Of a DNA stretch of 64,000 nt, positions 1 to 9,610 are shown one piece after another. The position numbers were made by a program, and so were the translations under genes. Each line of letters starts with the position of its first letter. The first letter of the stretch is position 1. Below the pieces are notes generated by a model. That model was not told where the DNA came from and did not search any database. It saw only the letters and a list, made by a program, of their open reading frames with translations. Origin of the DNA: Lysobacteraceae bacterium (GTDB lineage Bacteria > Pseudomonadota > Gammaproteobacteria > Xanthomonadales > Xanthomonadaceae); assembly GCA_003241895.1 (NCBI GenBank), contig QBLY01000001.1, positions 186,001-250,000 on the forward strand. The letters run 5' to 3'.

Positions 1-2
1 CC

Positions 3-605
3 GGCGACCCGGGGCTGCGGCCCGCCTACGGCCTGCACCCGATGTTCCTCGACCGCCACCAGCCCGTGCATCTGGATGAACTGGCCCAGTGGTTGGAGCA
101 CGATCGCCCGGCCGCCGTGGGTGAATGCGGGCTGGACTATTTCGTGGAGGGGCTCGACCCGCAGGCCCAACGCCTCTACTTCCAGCGCCAGCTCGAACTG
201 GCGCGTGAATTCGACCTGCCGGTGGTGGTGCATGCGCGCCGCGCCGTGGACGAGGTGATCGCCTCGCTACGTCGCGTGGGCGGGCTGCGCGGCGTGGTGC
301 ACAGCTGGTCGGGTAGCGAAGAACAGGCGCGGCAGCTGTTCGGCCTGGGCTTCCACCTGGGCATTGGCGGGCCCGTGACCTTCGATCGTGCCCAGCGCCT
401 GCGCCGCACCGTGGCCACGATGCCGCTGCAGTGGCTCGTGCTGGAAACGGATGCGCCCGACCAGCCCGGCGCCGGCCATCGCGGTGAGCGCAACGAGCCG
501 GGCCTGCTGGGAGAGGTGCTGGCGGTGGTGGCCGACCTGCGCGGCGAAGCCCCCGAAATGATCGCGCAAGCAAGCACGCGCAACGCCGTCGCGCTGTTCG
601 GCTGA
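3..605 (+). CDS. TatD family metal-dependent hydrolase (5' truncated by window edge)
   Basis: Open frame from base 3 (GDPGLRPAYGLHPMF...) with TatD motifs VGECGLDYF, PVVVHARRA and LETDAP. Confidence 0.9.
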   Translation, partial: GDPGLRPAYGLHPMFLDRHQPVHLDELAQWLEHDRPAAVGECGLDYFVEGLDPQAQRLYFQRQLELAREFDLPVVVHARRAVDEVIASLRRVGGLRGVVHSWSGSEEQARQLFGLGFHLGIGGPVTFDRAQRLRRTVATMPLQWLVLETDAPDQPGAGHRGERNEPGLLGEVLAVVADLRGEAPEMIAQASTRNAVALFG

Positions 606-611
606 GCCGTC

Positions 612-1397
612 TCAGCGTTTGAGCAGCAGTTCGATGGCCTTGCCCGCCATCGCAAACCCGAAGGTCCCGGTGACGTGGGCGGCGGCGCCCAGGCCTGCAC
701 CGCAGTCGAGTTTGAGCGACTCGTCCGCAGCCAGCTTCGGTCGAACGCCGCACACGCTGCCGTCGCGCTGTGGGTATTTGACGTTCTCCAGCGAATAGAC
801 CGCCGGCACGCCGAAGTAGCGGTCGGGATTGCGCGGGAAATGGAAGCCCGAGCGAAGGTGCTTGCGGACCAGGGCCAGCAGCGCGTCCTGTTCGGTGCGC
901 GAGAGGTCGCGTACTCGGACCAGGGTGGGGTCCGTGCGGCCGCCTGCCGAGCCGCAGACGATCACGGGCAGCTTGCGTCGCCGGCACCAGGCGATCATCT
1001 CGAGCTTGCTGCGGAAGCTGTCGCAGGCATCGAGCACCACGTGGTGGCCGCGGTCGAGCAGCGCTTCAAGATTGGCCGGCGTAAGGAAATCGGCCACCAC
1101 CTCGACCTTGATGGCCGGATTGATGGCGCGGCAGCGCTCGGCCAGTGCCTCGCCCTTGCCGCGGCCGAACTGGCCATCAAGCGCGTGCAGTTGGCGGTTG
1201 GTGTTGCTGACGCAGATATCGTCGGCGTCGATCAGCACCAGGCGCCCGACGCCGCTCCGGGCCAGCGATTCCACCGCCCACGAGCCCACGCCGCCCAAAC
1301 CGACCACACAGGCCTGGGATGACGCGAGGCGAGCGGCCGAGCCAACGCCGTACAGACGATCGATACCTGCGAAGCGTGCGTCGGCATGGTTTTCCAT
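612..1397 (-). CDS. tcdA: tRNA threonylcarbamoyladenosine dehydratase (TcdA/CsdL, ThiF/E1-like)
   Basis: 261 aa; VVGLGGVGSWAVESLARSGVGRLVLIDADDICVSNTNRQ typical of TcdA. Confidence 0.9.
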   Translation of the reverse strand: MENHADARFAGIDRLYGVGSAARLASSQACVVGLGGVGSWAVESLARSGVGRLVLIDADDICVSNTNRQLHALDGQFGRGKGEALAERCRAINPAIKVEVVADFLTPANLEALLDRGHHVVLDACDSFRSKLEMIAWCRRRKLPVIVCGSAGGRTDPTLVRVRDLSRTEQDALLALVRKHLRSGFHFPRNPDRYFGVPAVYSLENVKYPQRDGSVCGVRPKLAADESLKLDCGAGLGAAAHVTGTFGFAMAGKAIELLLKR

Positions 1398-1521
1398 GGA
1401 AGTATTTTACGCCACGGGCCGGGTGATGAACGCAGTCCCGGTCCGGGCGGTCCCGGTCGGCGCTGGTTCAGGATGAAAAGCCTAGGGTTGGGCCAGAAAT
1501 ATCCCCCAAGAGAATTCCCCC

Positions 1522-1989
1522 ATGAAGACTTCGTTGCTGATCGCCGCCGCCCTGACCCTCACCGCCACGGCCTGCACCACCACCGCGCCCCGCAATGCGG
1601 GCTACGGGTACGACAACCGTCCGGCCTATTCCCAGCCGCAGCGCTGCTACGACTGCGGCACCATCGAGCGTATCGAGACCGTCTACGGCGCGCGCACCAA
1701 CAGCCGCGCCGGCGCCGTGCTCGGCGGCGTGATCGGCGCCGTGGTGGCCCGCGAGGTGCCCAAGCACGGCAGCCAGGGCAACAAGAACACCGCTACCGTG
1801 GCCGGCGCCGTGGGCGGCGCCTTGGCCGGCAACGCCATCGAGAACAAGAGGAACGAAGAGACCTTCGACATCCACGTGCGCATGGACGACGGTCGTCGCC
1901 TGGTCCTCAACCGCAACAGCCTGGGCAACGGCGTGCGTGAAGGCGCCTACGTGCGCGTGAACGGCAACAGCCTCACCCCGCTGCGCTGA
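1522..1989 (+). CDS. Glycine-zipper 2TM-domain outer membrane lipoprotein (SlyB-like)
   Basis: Lipobox LTATAC; glycine zipper AGAVLGGVIGAVV / VAGAVGGALAGN. Confidence 0.8.
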   Translation: MKTSLLIAAALTLTATACTTTAPRNAGYGYDNRPAYSQPQRCYDCGTIERIETVYGARTNSRAGAVLGGVIGAVVAREVPKHGSQGNKNTATVAGAVGGALAGNAIENKRNEETFDIHVRMDDGRRLVLNRNSLGNGVREGAYVRVNGNSLTPLR

Positions 1990-2004
1990 TTCCCGCGCCG
2001 CACG

Positions 2005-2037
2005 AAAGCCGCCGTGATATCGTCACGGCGGCTTTTT
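2005..2037 (+). terminator. Rho-independent terminator
   Basis: AGCCGCCGTGA-tatcg-TCACGGCGGCT followed by TTTT, just after the stop at 1989. Confidence 0.85.
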
Positions 2038-2050
2038 CGTGGAGTCACCC

Positions 2051-2449
2051 ATGCGTTCCCTGATTGTCGGCGTCATCGGCCTGCTGGTCGGCGCCCTGCT
2101 TACCCTGAGCGCGATCAACGCGCTGCGCCAGGGCACCGCCTACCCCAACGGGGTGATGGCGGTCATGTCGGCGCAGATGAAGAGCCTCGACCAATCGATG
2201 AGGCGCAACCGCTGCGCGGCAACCGACCTAATGCCTGCGCTGCAGACGCTGCGGCACCTGGGCAACGACCTGGAACCGGCGTTCCTGCCGACCCAGGACG
2301 ACGAGCGCTTCATCGCCCATGCCAGCGAACTGCGTGCCGCGCTGGACGCCGCCGTTTCAACCCCGCCCGCCGACTGCGCCGCCGCGCGCGTGGCGGTGGA
2401 CCGGGTCAGCGGCGGCTGCCAGGCCTGCCACCGCGACTTCAAGGGTTAG
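2051..2449 (+). CDS. Small secreted/anchored protein with a C-terminal CxxCH haem-binding motif (cytochrome c'-like)
   Basis: N-terminal hydrophobic segment; C-terminal GGCQACHRDFKG; SD ggag upstream of ATG 2051. Confidence 0.6.
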   Translation: MRSLIVGVIGLLVGALLTLSAINALRQGTAYPNGVMAVMSAQMKSLDQSMRRNRCAATDLMPALQTLRHLGNDLEPAFLPTQDDERFIAHASELRAALDAAVSTPPADCAAARVAVDRVSGGCQACHRDFKG

Positions 2450-3275
2450 CGCGCAGCCAGCCGGCAATGCAGGCCGCCAGCGCCTCCGGCTGGCGCATCC
2501 AGCGGAAATGATCGGCGCGGGTGCCCAGCCGCGTATCGTCGAACAGCTGCACCGTTCCGCCGCCGCCCATCTTGTCCATGAGTGCCTGCATCGAAGCGGC
2601 CGGCACCAGCCAGTCGTGCGTCATGCGAAGGCAAAGCACCGGCTGGCGCAGGCGTGAGAGCGCCTCGTCCAAACCGTCGCGGTGGCCGTAGTGGCCGTAG
2701 CGTCCCGTGCGCACGGTGTCGGCCCAATCCCGCATCAGCTGTCCCGCCTCGCGCCCGGCGAAGCCGAGCCGATCCCCCGGGTAGTAGCCGGCCAAACGAG
2801 TGAGCAGGGGAAGCACGCGCGCGAACAGGCCCACGCCCAGCCGCTGGCGGCCGGTGAACGTCGGCGCATGCGGAACGCCCGTGGCCAGCAGCACCAGCCC
2901 CGCGCTGCGCTGCGGCTGCCGTGCCGCGGCCATCGCCGCCAGCTGCCCGCCCAGGCTGTGGCCGCCGAAGTACCAGCGCGAACTCTCGTCGAGCGCGGCG
3001 ATCGCCGCCGGCAGGTCGTACTGCAGCAGTTCGCGGTAGCCCCAGTCGACGCCCCGCCGGGCGCGCAGCGAGCTGCTGCCGTTGCCGCGCCACTCGTGCA
3101 CCGCGCAGGCCACGCCGTCTTTGACGAGCGCGCGTGCGAAGGCGTCGTACTTGACGGCGGGCACGCCCAGCGCAGGCAGCAGGAACAGTCCTGGCGCGCC
3201 GTCGGCCGCCCGATGCATGCGCAATACGCTGGCGTGGCCGTCGCCGGCAACCAGGGGCAGTTCAACCAGGGACAT
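2439..3275 (-). CDS. Alpha/beta hydrolase
   Basis: MSLVELPLVAGDGH...; nucleophile elbow GGHSLGGQ; the longer ORF to 4385 is an open-frame artefact. Confidence 0.8.
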   Translation of the reverse strand: MSLVELPLVAGDGHASVLRMHRAADGAPGLFLLPALGVPAVKYDAFARALVKDGVACAVHEWRGNGSSSLRARRGVDWGYRELLQYDLPAAIAALDESSRWYFGGHSLGGQLAAMAAARQPQRSAGLVLLATGVPHAPTFTGRQRLGVGLFARVLPLLTRLAGYYPGDRLGFAGREAGQLMRDWADTVRTGRYGHYGHRDGLDEALSRLRQPVLCLRMTHDWLVPAASMQALMDKMGGGGTVQLFDDTRLGTRADHFRWMRQPEALAACIAGWLRANP

Positions 3276-3458
3276 GGCGATACCGGAGGCTTGGATGCCG
3301 CGCAGCATACCCAGTGCAGCGGGGCGGCGGCAGGGCCAATCACGCCATCGCGACGCGAAACAGACAAAGCCTTGACGCCGCCCGCACGCTGCCGCGACGG
3401 GCCGCCGCGCATCGTCTTGCGGTGCCCAAGGCACCCACCCCCTTTCCAGGAGCTTCCG

Positions 3459-3959
3459 ATGACCCTTCTCCGCAAGAGCCTTTTCGCCGTCATGATGTCG
3501 GCCGCCGTCGTCGCGACCCCGGCGCTGGCCGCCCACCACAACGAAGCCAAGCCCGGCACGATCGTCGACGTGGCCGCTGCCAACCCCGACTTCGAGACCC
3601 TGGTCGCCGCCGTGAAGGCCGCCGGCCTCGTTGAAACCCTCAGCAGCGAGGGTCCGTTCACCGTCTTCGCGCCCACCGACGCCGCTTTCGCCAAGCTGCC
3701 GGCCGGCACCGTCGAGAACCTGCTCAAGCCCGAGAACAAGGACAAGCTCGTCGCCCTGCTCACCTATCATGTCGTCGCCGGCAAGGTCATGGCCGCTGAC
3801 GTCGTGGGTCTGGACAACGCCACCACCGTCAACGGCGCCGTGGCCGACATCACCGTCACCGGCACCACCGTGAAGGTCGACGAAGCCACCGTCACCGCCA
3901 CCGACATCCCGGCCAGCAACGGCGTGATCCACGTGATCGACACGGTCATCATGCCGTAA
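3459..3959 (+). CDS. Fasciclin (FAS1) domain secreted protein
   Basis: Signal peptide ending ALAAHH; FTVFAPTDAAFAKLPAGTVENLL ... LLTYHVVAGKV ... NGVIHVIDTVIMP. Confidence 0.92.
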   Translation: MTLLRKSLFAVMMSAAVVATPALAAHHNEAKPGTIVDVAAANPDFETLVAAVKAAGLVETLSSEGPFTVFAPTDAAFAKLPAGTVENLLKPENKDKLVALLTYHVVAGKVMAADVVGLDNATTVNGAVADITVTGTTVKVDEATVTATDIPASNGVIHVIDTVIMP

Positions 3960-3990
3960 CCAGCAACACCCTCCCTCCGGGGAAACACAG

Positions 3991-4020
3991 CGGCCTGCCT
4001 CACGGCGGGCCGTTTTTTTT
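3991..4020 (+). terminator. Rho-independent terminator downstream of the fasciclin gene
   Basis: CGGCCTGCCtcacGGCGGGCCG followed by 8 T. Confidence 0.85.
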
Positions 4021-4048
4021 GGTCCTGCCGCGCTTGCTATGCTGCGGC

Positions 4049-4537
4049 ATGGACAACATCTCGCTGTACTACGCCATCGCCGGCGTGCTGATCGTGGTGG
4101 GTTTGCTGGGCACCGTGCTGCCGGTGCTTCCGGGCCTGCCGGTGATGTTCGCCGGGATGCTGCTGGCCGCCTGGGCCGGGGATTTCCAGCACATCGGCGG
4201 TGGAACCCTCGCCGCGCTGGGCTTCCTGGTGCTGCTGTCCATTGCCGTCGACCTGGCCGCCAGCATCTACGGGGCGCAGCGCTCGGGGGCGTCACGCAAA
4301 GGGCTGTGGGGGGCCGGCATCGGCGGCTTCGCCGGCATCTTCTTCGGTATTCCCGGCCTATTGGCCGGGCCGTTCCTGGGCGCATCGCTGGGCGAGATGG
4401 CGCACGGTCGCGCTTGGCAGGACGCCTCCAAGGTCGGCCTGGGCACCTGGCTGGGCCTGCTGCTGGGCGCCCTGCTCAAGCTGATGCTGGCGTTCTGGAT
4501 GCTGGTGCTGTTCGCGCTGGCGATCTGGGTTTACTGA
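4049..4537 (+). CDS. DUF456 family integral membrane protein
   Basis: Gly-rich TM protein; GLLGTVLPVLPGLPVMFAGMLLAAW; FFGIPGLLAGPFLGASLGE. Confidence 0.8.
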   Translation: MDNISLYYAIAGVLIVVGLLGTVLPVLPGLPVMFAGMLLAAWAGDFQHIGGGTLAALGFLVLLSIAVDLAASIYGAQRSGASRKGLWGAGIGGFAGIFFGIPGLLAGPFLGASLGEMAHGRAWQDASKVGLGTWLGLLLGALLKLMLAFWMLVLFALAIWVY

Positions 4538-4540
4538 GCC

Positions 4541-7042
4541 CTACTCCTGCAGTTCGCGCAGGGTGACCGAAGGCGGTGCGTCCAGCACCCGCCGCGTTGC
4601 AAGCAATCCAGCCAGCAGCGCCGCGACGGTGCCGATCGCGGCGCCGGTCAGCGCCAGCGCCGGATCGGGGGTCCACGGCAGGTCGAAGACCTGCCGGGCC
4701 ACCACGCCCGCCAGGACCGTTGCGGCAATCGCCGCCACCACGCCCGACAGCAGGCCGATGGCCGAGAATTCCGACACCTGCGCCCAGCGCAGCTGGCGCC
4801 GGCTGCCGCCGAGCACGCGCATCACGCCACCCTCCAGCAGGCGCTCGTCCTGACTGGCGCTTACCGCCGCCAACAGCACCAGCACACCGGCCGCCAGCGA
4901 GAAATAGAACACCGCCTCGACCACGGTCGACACCTGTTCCACCGTGCCGCGCACCTGGTCGAGCACCGCGTCGATGTCCACCACCGACAGGTTCGGGAAA
5001 GCGTCCACCAGCTCGCTGGTGAAACGGGTGCGCTCGGCCGGCACGTTCACCGCGGTGATGTGGCTGCCCGAGAAATCATCCAGCGATCCGGGCGAGCCGA
5101 TCACGAAGAAGTTGGGGCGGAAGCTTTCCCAGTCGATCTTGCGCAGGCTGGTGATGCGACCGGTGTAGGGCGATCCGGCGATGTCGAAGGTCACCGTGTC
5201 GCCCAGCTTCCAGCCCAGGGTCGCGGCGAAGTCTTCTTCCACCGAAAGCTCGGTTTGCTCGGGCACCTGCCCGGTCCAGAACTTGCCTGCGGTGACCTCG
5301 TTGTCGGTTCGCAGCGACGCCGACGACGACAGGTTGAACTCGCGATCCGCCATGCGCCTTGCGCGGCCGCCCTCCTCGCCCAGGGACTCCGCGTCGACGG
5401 CTTGGCCGTTCACGTCCAGCAGGCGGGCGCGGATCATCGGGTACAGCTCGGGCTCGCTGACGCCCTGCGCGGTGAGGAAGTCCAGCACCGGCCCGACCTG
5501 GTCGGGCTGCACGTTGATGATGAAGCGGTTGGGCGCGTCCACCGGCAGCGCGTTGCGCCAGCGGTCCAGCAGGTCGGTGCGCACGAACGTCAGCAGCAGC
5601 AGCGCCATCAGGCCCAGTCCCAGCGCGGACACCTGGGCGATGCTGGCGGCGGCGCGTCGGCTGACGTTGGCCAGGCCATAGCGCCACGGCCCACGAAGAC
5701 GCGAACGAATGCGGCGCAGCAGCGCGATCAGAAGCCAGGCCAGGCCGGCCAGCACCGCCAGCGTGGCGACGATGCCCAACAGCATGGCCGTACCCAGTTC
5801 GGCCGAGCCGGCTTTCCACCACAGCAGCAGGGCCAGCCCGGTGAAGCCTGCCAGCGCCACCAGCCAGGCGCTGGGCTCGGTGGGGTCGAGGTCGCGGCGC
5901 AGAACGCGCAGCGCCGGTACGCGGCGCAGCGCCAACACCGGCGGCACGCCGAACGCCAACAGCACGGTCAGGCCGACGCCGAAGCCTTCCAGCACCGGCC
6001 TCCAGCCGGCGCCGGGGATCGAGAGTTTGAGCGACTCGGTCAGCCAGTCTGCCACCAGCCACTGCAGGCCAAACGCCAGCGCGATGCCGATGCCGCTACC
6101 CATCAGCCCCAGCATCAGCAGCTCGCCGGCGTGGATGCCCACCAGCGTGTTCTGGCTGGCGCCCAGGCAGCGCATCACCGCCGAACCCGACAGGTGGCGC
6201 GCGCTGTGCCTGCGCGCCGCCATGGCGACGGCCACGGCCGCCAGCACCACCGACACCAGCGCCGCCAGCCCGAGGAAGCGATCGGCGCGCTCCAACGCGC
6301 GGCGGATCTCGGGCCGCGCCGAGGCGGCCGACTCCAGCCGCTGGCCGCGCTCGAGCTGCGCGCGTGCGGTGGCGTTGAAGGTCTCGACAGCGGTGGCGTC
6401 GCCGGCCACGACCAGGCGATACGTGATGCGGCTGCCCTGCTGCACCAACCCCGTTGCGGCGATGTCGGACAGGTTGAGGAACACGCGCGGCGCCGTGTTG
6501 AAGTAGTCCAGCGCGGCATCGGGCTCCTGCACCACCAGCGCCGCCAGGCGCAGGTCGCTGGTGCCCACGCCGATGCTGTCGCCCACGGTCGCACCCAGCG
6601 CGTCGGCGCCCGCGCGGCTCAGCCAGACGGTGCCGGGGGCGGGTACGTTTCCGGCCGTGCTTTCGATTCCCGTGGCCGGATCAAGCAGGCGGAAGCTGCC
6701 GCGAAGCGGGAAGCCTTCGCCCAAGGCCTTGAGGTCACCCAGGCGCAGCGCTTCTCCCGCGCGGATCATGCTGGGGAAGGTCAGCGTTTCGGTCTGCTTG
6801 AGCCCGGGCGCGGACGCGGCGTCGCGAAGTGCGCCGGTGATGGGCGCATCGGCGCGCAGCACGGCGTCGCCGCCCAACAGGCGGTTGGCTTCCAGGGCCA
6901 GGGCGCGTTCCGCGCGGTCGGTGACGAAGCCCACGGAGCTGACGGCCATGACCGCCAGCACCAACGCGGCCAGGAGGATGCGGACGTCGCCCGAGGCGAG
7001 GTCGCGTCGCAGCTGGCGCCACGCCAGGCGCGCGATCTTCAT
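4541..7042 (-). CDS. ybbP: FtsX-like ABC transporter permease (YbbP family)
   Basis: 833 aa; MKIARLAWRQLRRDLASGDVRILLAALVLAV; 4-bp overlap (ATGA) with the upstream ATPase gene. Confidence 0.88.
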   Translation of the reverse strand: MKIARLAWRQLRRDLASGDVRILLAALVLAVMAVSSVGFVTDRAERALALEANRLLGGDAVLRADAPITGALRDAASAPGLKQTETLTFPSMIRAGEALRLGDLKALGEGFPLRGSFRLLDPATGIESTAGNVPAPGTVWLSRAGADALGATVGDSIGVGTSDLRLAALVVQEPDAALDYFNTAPRVFLNLSDIAATGLVQQGSRITYRLVVAGDATAVETFNATARAQLERGQRLESAASARPEIRRALERADRFLGLAALVSVVLAAVAVAMAARRHSARHLSGSAVMRCLGASQNTLVGIHAGELLMLGLMGSGIGIALAFGLQWLVADWLTESLKLSIPGAGWRPVLEGFGVGLTVLLAFGVPPVLALRRVPALRVLRRDLDPTEPSAWLVALAGFTGLALLLWWKAGSAELGTAMLLGIVATLAVLAGLAWLLIALLRRIRSRLRGPWRYGLANVSRRAAASIAQVSALGLGLMALLLLTFVRTDLLDRWRNALPVDAPNRFIINVQPDQVGPVLDFLTAQGVSEPELYPMIRARLLDVNGQAVDAESLGEEGGRARRMADREFNLSSSASLRTDNEVTAGKFWTGQVPEQTELSVEEDFAATLGWKLGDTVTFDIAGSPYTGRITSLRKIDWESFRPNFFVIGSPGSLDDFSGSHITAVNVPAERTRFTSELVDAFPNLSVVDIDAVLDQVRGTVEQVSTVVEAVFYFSLAAGVLVLLAAVSASQDERLLEGGVMRVLGGSRRQLRWAQVSEFSAIGLLSGVVAAIAATVLAGVVARQVFDLPWTPDPALALTGAAIGTVAALLAGLLATRRVLDAPPSVTLRELQE

Positions 7043-7737
7043 GCCGACACCAGACGGCCGGAATCCAGCCGCAGCACGCGGCCGCAGCGCGCCGCGAGGC
7101 GCTCGTCATGGGTCACCAGCACCAGCGTGGTGCCGGCGACGCGGTTGAGGTCGAACAGCAGGTCCACGATGGCCTGGCCGGTGGTGGTGTCGAGGTTGCC
7201 GGTGGGCTCGTCGGCGAACAGCACCGCGGGCCGCGTCACGAAGGCACGCGCCAGCGCGACGCGCTGCTGTTCGCCGCCCGAAAGCTGCCGCGGGTAATGG
7301 CCCAGGCGCTCGGCCAGGCCTACCTGCGCCAGGATGGCGCGCGCCGGGCCCTCGGCGTCGGCGTCGCCCCGCAGCTCGAGCGGCAGCATCACGTTCTCCA
7401 GCGCGGTGAGGGACGGCAGCAGCTGGAAACTCTGGAACACGAAGCCCACTTTTTCGCCGCGGACCTTCGCCCGGCCGTCTTCGTCCAGGGCCGAAAGGGG
7501 CTGGCCGTCGAGCATGACCGAGCCGTCGCTGGGGACGTCCAGGCCGGCCAGCAGCGACAAAAGCGTGCTCTTGCCTGAACCGGAAGCACCGACTATCGCG
7601 ACCGCTTCACCCTTGGCGATGGTAAAACCGACCCCATCGAGGATAGTGAGCTGTCCCGACGGCAGCGGTACGCGCTTACCCAATCCTTCGGCACGCAGTG
7701 CCTGGGCGGCGGCGGGCATATCGTGGCTGTCGGCCAT
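7039..7737 (-). CDS. ybbA: ABC transporter ATP-binding protein (YbbA family)
   Basis: Walker A GASGSGKST, signature LSGGEQQRVALARA, Walker B VLFADEPTGNLD. Confidence 0.92.
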   Translation of the reverse strand: MADSHDMPAAAQALRAEGLGKRVPLPSGQLTILDGVGFTIAKGEAVAIVGASGSGKSTLLSLLAGLDVPSDGSVMLDGQPLSALDEDGRAKVRGEKVGFVFQSFQLLPSLTALENVMLPLELRGDADAEGPARAILAQVGLAERLGHYPRQLSGGEQQRVALARAFVTRPAVLFADEPTGNLDTTTGQAIVDLLFDLNRVAGTTLVLVTHDERLAARCGRVLRLDSGRLVSA

Positions 7738-7767
7738 GGCAATCCTCAATTCGTGGAGTTCCAAACA

Positions 7768-8427
7768 ATGTCCCAAGGATATGGAGCATGGCGGGCCAAG
7801 GTTCAACGGGGCGTCATGGCCCTGCTGTTGGCCCTGGCCCTGCCTGCAATGATGGCGCACGCCGCGCAGCCCACACCGGTGCGCAAGGTTCTGGTCATGG
7901 GTGATTCACTTTCGGCAGCCTACGGGCTTACCCCCGCGCAGGGCTGGGTGGCGTTGACCGACGCCCGACTCAAGGCCCGTCATCCGGGCTGGCGGGTGGC
8001 CAACGCCAGCATCAGCGGTGAAACCACCGCCGGCGGAGCCAGCCGCATCGCCGGTGAGTTGGCGCGGCACAAGCCGGCCGTGGTGGTGATCGAACTGGGC
8101 GCCAACGATGGCCTGCGCGGGCTGCCGCTGGCGCAGACGCGGGCAAACCTGGAGCGCATGATCGTTGCGTCCAAGCAGGCCGGAGCGCGCGTGCTGCTGG
8201 TGGGCATGCGCATGCCGCCCAACTTCGGCCCCCAGTACACACAAGGGTTCGAGCGCAACTACAGTGAGCTGGCCAAGCTGCACGACACCGCCCTGCTACC
8301 CTTCCTGCTCGAGCCGATCGCCACCCAGCGCAGCGCCTTCCAGTCCGACAACCTGCACCCGGTGGCCGAAGCCCAGCCCAAGCTGCGCGACCACGTATGG
8401 CCTGCCCTGGTGCCGCTGCTGCGTTGA
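7768..8427 (+). CDS. tesA: Arylesterase / GDSL lysophospholipase TesA
   Basis: VLVMGDSLSAAYGL, GANDGLRGLP, DNLHPVAEAQ; divergent from ybbA as in many proteobacteria. Confidence 0.92.
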   Translation: MSQGYGAWRAKVQRGVMALLLALALPAMMAHAAQPTPVRKVLVMGDSLSAAYGLTPAQGWVALTDARLKARHPGWRVANASISGETTAGGASRIAGELARHKPAVVVIELGANDGLRGLPLAQTRANLERMIVASKQAGARVLLVGMRMPPNFGPQYTQGFERNYSELAKLHDTALLPFLLEPIATQRSAFQSDNLHPVAEAQPKLRDHVWPALVPLLR

Positions 8428-8455
8428 ACCGTCCAACTTCCCGAGGAATCGCCCG

Positions 8456-9610
8456 ATGAGAACCGCCCTCGCCTCCCTGCTTGTCCTGGCCTGCGCCGCC
8501 TGTGGCGCCCGAGAGCCCGCGGACGCCGCGCAAGCGGCGCGGCCCGCCAAGCCAGCAGCCACCACCGTTTTCGACGGACTGGAAATCACCCCCGTCGCCC
8601 AGGGGCTCGAGCATCCCTGGGGCCTGGCCTTCCTGCCCGACGGCCGCATGCTGGTGACCGAGCGACCCGGGCGGCTGCGCATCGTTTCGGCCGACGGCAG
8701 TGTGTCGGCGCCCGTGTCCGGTGTCCCCGAGGTTTACGCCAAGGGCCAGGGCGGCCTGCTGGACGTGGCGCTGGACCCCGACTTCGCCACCGACCCGTGG
8801 GTGTACCTGAGCTTCAGCGAACCCGGCGAAGGCGGTGGCGGCACGGCCGTTGCCCGCGGCAAGCTGGTGGACGCCGCGCTCACCGATGTGGCGGTGATCT
8901 TCCGCCAGATGCCCAAGCTCGAAGCCGGCCAGCACTTCGGCTCGCGCCTGGTGTTTGATCGCGAGGGCCGCCTTTACGTCACCAGCGGCGACCGCGGCAA
9001 CTGGGACAACCCGCAGCGCCTGGACCGCGGCCAGGGCAAGATCTTCCGCATCAACCGCGACGGCAGCATCCCCGCCGACAATCCCTTCGTGGGCCGCGAC
9101 GATGCCATTCCGGCGATATGGTCGTACGGCCATCGCAACGTGCAGGGCGCAGCGCTGCATCCGCAAACTGGCGTTTTGTGGCAGACCGAACACGGTGCGC
9201 GCGGCGGCGACGAGCTCAATATTCCCCGGGCCGGCCTCAACTACGGCTGGCCGGTGATCACGCTGGGCATCAACTACAACGGCCAGCCGATCGGTTCGGG
9301 CGAGAAGACCGCCGAGGGCATGGAGCAGCCGATCCACTCGTGGACGCCGTCGATTGCGCCCAGCGGCCTGGCCTTCTACACGGCCGACCGGTTCCCCGAG
9401 TGGAAAGGCAGTCTGTTCGTCGGTGCGCTGGCGTTCCAGCGCATGGTGCGGCTGAGCCTGGACGGCGACAAGGTGGTCGCCGAGCAGCCGCTGCTGGTGG
9501 ACTTCGGCGAGCGCATACGCGACGTGCGCCAAGGCCCGGACGGCTATATCTACCTGCTGACCGATGACGCCAAGGGCAAGCTGCTGCGCGTTGGATTGGC
9601 GGAAGGCTAG
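8456..9610 (+). CDS. PQQ-dependent sugar dehydrogenase (glucose/sorbosone dehydrogenase family)
   Basis: LEHPWGLAFLPDGRMLVTERPGRLRI; YGHRNVQGAALHP; TEHGARGGDELN. Confidence 0.92.
   Translation: MRTALASLLVLACAACGAREPADAAQAARPAKPAATTVFDGLEITPVAQGLEHPWGLAFLPDGRMLVTERPGRLRIVSADGSVSAPVSGVPEVYAKGQGGLLDVALDPDFATDPWVYLSFSEPGEGGGGTAVARGKLVDAALTDVAVIFRQMPKLEAGQHFGSRLVFDREGRLYVTSGDRGNWDNPQRLDRGQGKIFRINRDGSIPADNPFVGRDDAIPAIWSYGHRNVQGAALHPQTGVLWQTEHGARGGDELNIPRAGLNYGWPVITLGINYNGQPIGSGEKTAEGMEQPIHSWTPSIAPSGLAFYTADRFPEWKGSLFVGALAFQRMVRLSLDGDKVVAEQPLLVDFGERIRDVRQGPDGYIYLLTDDAKGKLLRVGLAEG

Noticed and set aside
2439-4385. 648-aa minus ORF suggesting a fusion to the alpha/beta hydrolase
   Set aside because: The N-terminal extension runs antisense through the fasciclin gene and its terminator; MSLVELPLVAG at 3275 is the natural start.
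5060-7297. 745-aa + strand ORF antisense to ybbP/ybbA
   Set aside because: Low-complexity Arg/Gln/His-rich translation antisense to clear ABC transporter genes; typical high-GC antisense open frame.
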